From the NCBI RefSeq assembly GCF_008831285.2, contig NC_045148.1, positions 11,514,183 to 11,578,182 of the forward strand: 64,000 nt of DNA, read 5' to 3'. This stretch comes from Nymphaea colorata (Eukaryota; Streptophyta; Magnoliopsida; Nymphaeales; Nymphaeaceae). The notes under the pieces were generated by a model. It did not search any database and was not told where the DNA came from. It worked only from the letters and a program-made list of their open reading frames with translations. Numbering within the stretch: the stretch's first letter is position 1; every line of letters starts with the position of its first letter. Below are positions 59,990 through 64,000 of this stretch, piece by piece. Both the position numbers and the translations under genes were made by a program.

Positions 59990-60646
59990 AAGGGGACATG
60001 TCGGTAAAAAGGGGTCGGGCAGAGGTAATAAGTCGGGGAAGCATTTACCGACGCGTGAGACATGTGGGTAAAAACATTACTGAAAAGCATCGGTAATGTT
60101 AATACGGTAAACATTACCAACGCCTGAGGTGTATCGGTGAAAAGGGATTAGTGACGTCTGTAGTCAACATGTCGATCAAAGTAGAGGTAATGTTTTACAT
60201 TCCAACAATGTGGAAAATGTCACGTGTTAGTGTCTTCAACGTCGAAAAGTTTCATTGATGCGAACCATAACACATCGGTAAAGTTTGAACCTTTTTTCAC
60301 TTTTACCGATGCGATCAAAGTAGAGGTAATGTTTTACATTCCAACAATGTGGAAAATGTCACGTGTTAGTGTCTTCAACGTCCAAAAGTTTCATTGATGC
60401 GAACCATAACACATCGGTAAAGTTTGAACCTTTTTTCACTTTTACCGATGCGTAGCTTTTGACGTTGGTAAAGTGCAACATCAACAACACAATAGCTCCA
60501 CGTGTTAGGAGACGACTCCTTCTAACCAACGTCCTCCTCTGGACATTATTGAAAATTCACATTTATGGACATTTAGCTCTTAACGTTGGTAGCAATCAAC
60601 TTTCACCGACGTTATATTTTCCACACATCGGTCTTCTTTTGTAGTG
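59990..60646. mobile_element. CACTA (En/Spm)-like terminus with subterminal repeats
   Basis: On the minus strand the right end reads CACTACAAAAGAAGACCGAT, the classic CACTA terminus, at 60646-60627. Subterminal ACCGATG/CATCGGTAA-type words recur on both strands through the whole stretch. No left CACTA end and no transposase were found, so it is a fragment or a small non-autonomous element. Confidence 0.75.
60174..60451. repeat. 139-bp tandem duplication, nearly identical
   Basis: The unit starting GATCAAAGTAGAGGTAATG occurs at 60174 and 60313 and the copies differ at very few sites (GTCGAAAAG against GTCCAAAAG near their middle). It lies inside the CACTA-like terminus. Confidence 0.93.
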
Positions 60647-60959
60647 TTGCAAATATGGCTCTTCATTTTGAGATTGTCTCTAAAAACTTGCATGCGTTCT
60701 CCAAAGATGTTGAGAAGCAAACCTGGCGTTGTCATGAGAGAGAGCTATTTCATTGTTCGAGAAGGCATTGTGCTAAGTCATGTCATGTCTGAGTGAGGCA
60801 TGGAAGTAGTTCATGCTAAGGGCAAAACATTTCTCCTTTGACTTCACGTACAACTATGAAGTAGTAGTGACACACCAAAAAGGAAGACAATTCTCATTTC
60901 TGAAGATAGATGTCTACAATGCGGTTATCATCAATCCAGAAGTGGCGCTAATGGATTGA

Positions 60960-62335
60960 CGTCTTTCTCTGTCTCTACATCATTTTTGAAGCGTGCAGGT
61001 TTTTATCAGCAGTTCATTAAAGTTTTTTGTAAGTGTCTGTGTTTCGACCGTAGTGTGCATTATTGGAGAAAGGGAAACCTTTCGATTTAACAAGTCTTGT
61101 TTGGAAGCATTTGAAAGACTGAAATGGACAATGATGGTGGTAAACATCTCTAAAATGTATATGTTGCTGCTCATTTCAAATAAGGAGACCAAAAAGAATC
61201 TTGAAAGTCACAACTGATCGATGTGATTGGTCACAGCATCTTGACGATGGACTGTGGGTATATCAGACTGCTTACATTGGCGTGTCTCCATACATATGTG
61301 TCATCTATCTGTCGGGTTAGAAGATAGGACCCAATAGGCAATCAAGGACATTATTTGTTAGCTTGTAAGGTCAAGATACTATCCAAGCTAAATCCTCTTA
61401 GAACAGCCCTTTCTTAATAGACGTATTGCCAAGTAGCAAGTTCTGCTCATGCAAAATGATCTTGAATGTGTCTCAAAAATCAATCAAATGACAAGCAATT
61501 GCGGATCAGTTAGTAAATTTTCCCTAATACGAGGAAATCAGAACGAACGATGACTTTCCAGACGAACACGTACTAAGATTGGAAACAGTTTCGATATGGA
61601 AGATGTACTTTGACGGATCCAAAAACGTGATGGGAGCAGACATAGGCATCCTACTCATCACTCCAGAAAATAAATGATCTCATATTCCTTGGAACTCGAC
61701 TTTTCATGTACCCATAACATGGCGGAATATGAAGCCCTCATTCAAGGACTTCGTTCTTTATTGAGTTTTCAAGTGAAAATGGTGCATGCCTTCGGCGACT
61801 CTCACCTTATTATAAACCAAGTGAATGGAGAATAGCAAGTCAAAGACGAAAAATTGGTGTCATATCAAGAGATCGCTACCTCCTTAATCCGTCAGTTTGA
61901 AAAAGTACAACTGGCTCACATAAAGAGAGAAGGTAACCCTATTGCAGATTGTCTCGCGAGCCTAGGATCCACTATCACCTTTCGAATCAATGAAACAATC
62001 TGTTCTTTTAAATTGGAAGATTGGAATGCCCTGCTTTTGAAACAACGACGCATGTCTATCATATCCAAGAGGAGAATACACCTTGGTACATGACATCAAA
62101 ATGTACATTGAAAGTGGAGAATTTCCGATCGAAATGTCCAAAAATAAAAGAAAGCAATTCAGCGTATGTCAGCAAAGGTACTTTATTCTTACAAGAGTGC
62201 TATATAGACATGGATTTAGTATTGAATACTCTCGGTGTCTTGATGAATATGAAGCAAAGGAAGTCATCAAATAGTCACATCGAGGAGACTGTGAAAGCCA
62301 TGTTGGTTACCAAACCATCACCAAACAAATAATTT
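60960..62335 (+). pseudogene. Tat/Ogre-like gypsy remnant: RT end and RNase H
   Basis: About 60990-61120 has a decayed RT-thumb stretch (FYQQFIKVF, then a LEAF-like LK region). About 61600-62000 is an RNase H of the kind found in Tat-type elements: FDGSKNVMGADIGILLITPE, then after a shift the MAEYEA region, FGDSHLIINQVNGE, and the frame 61854-62093 with HIKREGNPIADCLASLGS. Frames change several times. It is non-functional, and its type is inferred from the RNase H motifs. Confidence 0.65.
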
Positions 62336-62373
62336 GGGGAGCAGTAATGTTGCAACAATGGTCCATAAAATGT

Positions 62374-62671
62374 AAGGCTGGGCGTCGGGCCGGCCCGGCC
62401 CGGTATCGGCCGGGTTTGGGTCGGAAAAATCCCGGCCCGGCCCGGGCTCGGGCCCGACAGCCAGGCCCGGGTCGGCCCGGCCTGGCCCGCTTAGGCTCGG
62501 TAAGTTAAAAAATATATATATATATTTTTAATTTTTTTGTTTTAATAATATTTTTTTATTCTTAATAAATATATTTTATATTAAAAAATATTATTTTATA
62601 ATTAAAAAATATTTTTAAAATTTAAATGGGCCAGGCCGGGCGGGCCCGGCCCGGCCCGATACCCACCCCTA
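62374..62671. mobile_element. 298-bp hAT-like MITE, 'GGGCCGG' type, with target duplication
   Basis: Flanking ATAAAATGT at 62365-62373 and 62672-62680 is a 9-base match, consistent with the 8-bp target duplication of hAT elements. The left end is AAGGCTGGGCGTCGGGCC and the right end, on the other strand, TAGGGGTGGGTATCGGGCC. The centre is AT-only, the ends are GC-rich. It is related in its termini to 2090-3366. Confidence 0.88.
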
Positions 62672-62680
62672 ATAAAATGT

Positions 62681-64000
62681 CAAAAACTAACCGCAGATAA
62701 CTAAAAACTTGGAGACGCAGCCACATATTCCCTCGGGATCTGCTGGTATTTTATTACGTACAGAAGAGAGGCTAAAACAATGCATTCATGACATCTTTTT
62801 TTAAGAGCAATTACAAATGAGAACCCATTCAATGTTAACATCGTCCTGAAAATTCGTTATATAGTACAAACATATGATCGTAAAGCTTCTAAAGACTGTG
62901 AATGGCAAGGCAAAGGGTAGATAAGGGTTATGCAATAGCTCATTACATTGCTTGCTTACAATACATATAAATTTTTATGACAACTTGATAGTCTTCAGTA
63001 CTAAAATTTCTTCAAAAAATTCTCACCATAGGAACATTATATTCTCTATCTTCTCCAAGTTTGTTTCTTGCCGAGGCCTACAAAGGTGGTTATGCTTACT
63101 GCTGCAATCACCGTTGAGGACACCATTGGAATATGCTATAGCGGAAAAATGGGCATTAGTAGTATAGAGTCTATTGCTGCAAGCTCTTCTAGTGGAAGAT
63201 GTCACCGCTATCTCCTATAGCGGTGATCATGATCAAGGCTACTGACCATATAAATACCTATGCAGGCATAACTAGAGATTTATCTTTCCACTGTAGGGGC
63301 CTCTGTCCTTTCCATATTTTCTTGTTGGGATGTCAGCTATCTAACTGTGGTTCACGTAATTGAATGGCCAATGTTTGCCTAAATTCACATTGGGAACATG
63401 TGCCATCACCACCACCATTTCTGTGATTCTCTAGTAAGTTATTGAGTATGTAGGAATTTGGTCATAGATACATAATGGTGAAGACAAATTTTAATGCGGT
63501 AAGTATTTTTGTTTCTTTTGAACTGATCAAACATGATATAATTGATCCTCTCATCGTGCAATGTCCAGATCCAAAGAAACAGACCAGAAAATTTGCTTGT
63601 TTGCTGTATGCCCATCCTAATATGTGAATGTTATTTTTGACATTTAGTGCATCATTAATTACTTTTCTTACCATGTCTTGTGTTTCTTGCAACTTTTTGT
63701 CATTTCTTTTAACTTGGTTTTTCTTAATGGTAATTGCTTTCATTTATTAAGGGGGCATCTGCAAGACTTTGTACTGATATATGTTTGCTTTGAAGCTTGT
63801 TGACACCAATATTATGACTGTTTGTGATTATACATCTTCTAAATCTTAATTTTTTTTCTAAAAAAAAAATTCTTATGGCAATCATCATCTTCTTTTGTGT
63901 TATCCACTTGGTAATGCTGCTTACCACAAGGTGTTACATGATGAACTCGGAGTGTCCATTTGCTAACTGATTTTATTGCAAGTCGGAGAAGAAGGCAAGG
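62681..64000. other. Unrecognised DNA to the window end
   Basis: No gene, domain or repeat is recognised. AT-rich and intron-like. The last bases may belong to a gene that continues to the right, but there is not enough to say. Confidence 0.3.

Noticed and set aside
1-64000. tRNA or rRNA genes
   Set aside because: The TGGTATCAGAGC words are retroelement primer-binding sites, not tRNA genes; no cloverleaf or rRNA segment was recognised.

Overview
This window is nuclear DNA from a flowering plant. It holds plant-type spliced genes (a two-exon tail of a mercaptopyruvate sulfurtransferase on the left and a complete three-exon group IIe WRKY transcription factor on the right), and the space between them is filled with plant Ty3/gypsy LTR retrotransposons, hAT-like and CACTA-like DNA transposon remnants and AT/GA microsatellites. 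Species cannot be told from the sequence. No prokaryotic operon, CRISPR array, rRNA or tRNA gene was seen.

Layout. 1-1393: last two coding exons of the sulfurtransferase (+). 2090-3366: a GC-rich hAT-like non-autonomous element. 5290-6740: an old gypsy fragment (element A) with gag joined directly to the end of RT. 7550-19590: gypsy element 1 (+), with a 3.9-kb 5' LTR, a decayed gag-pol with a chromodomain-like tail, and a truncated 3' LTR. About 19591-36010: gypsy element 3 (+), whose 5' LTR is split by gypsy element 2 (+, 21904-32002). Element 2 keeps both LTRs, a primer-binding site, a polypurine tract and a perfect 5-bp target duplication GTTTC. 36010-42300: non-coding DNA with a 161-bp minisatellite, a pair of MITE-like repeats and compound TA/GA microsatellites. 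42300-47680: gypsy element C on the minus strand, split by about 3.4 kb of other DNA that itself holds a hAT-like repeat. 48200-55900: mostly unrecognised, with a 240-bp inverted-repeat MITE, a TIR pair flanked by TGA, two back-to-back perfect palindromes and a weak minus-strand exon chain. 56229-58853: the WRKY gene. 59990-62671: a CACTA terminus with a 139-bp tandem duplication, a Tat/Ogre-like RNase H remnant and a 298-bp hAT-like MITE with an 8-9 bp target duplication.

How it fits together. Only the sulfurtransferase tail and the WRKY gene look like functional host genes; both are on the plus strand and independent. Everything in between is a nest of repeats. Insertion order can be read directly: element 2 entered the 5' LTR of element 3. 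All gypsy coding regions are broken by stops and frameshifts, and elements 1 and 2 have also lost the catalytic Asp of their proteases, so none looks autonomous. I did not find a new multi-gene biological system. The most unusual observations are the nested insertion, the G-box-rich giant LTR, the MITE/microsatellite composites, the paired palindromes and the upstream ATGs at the WRKY start.
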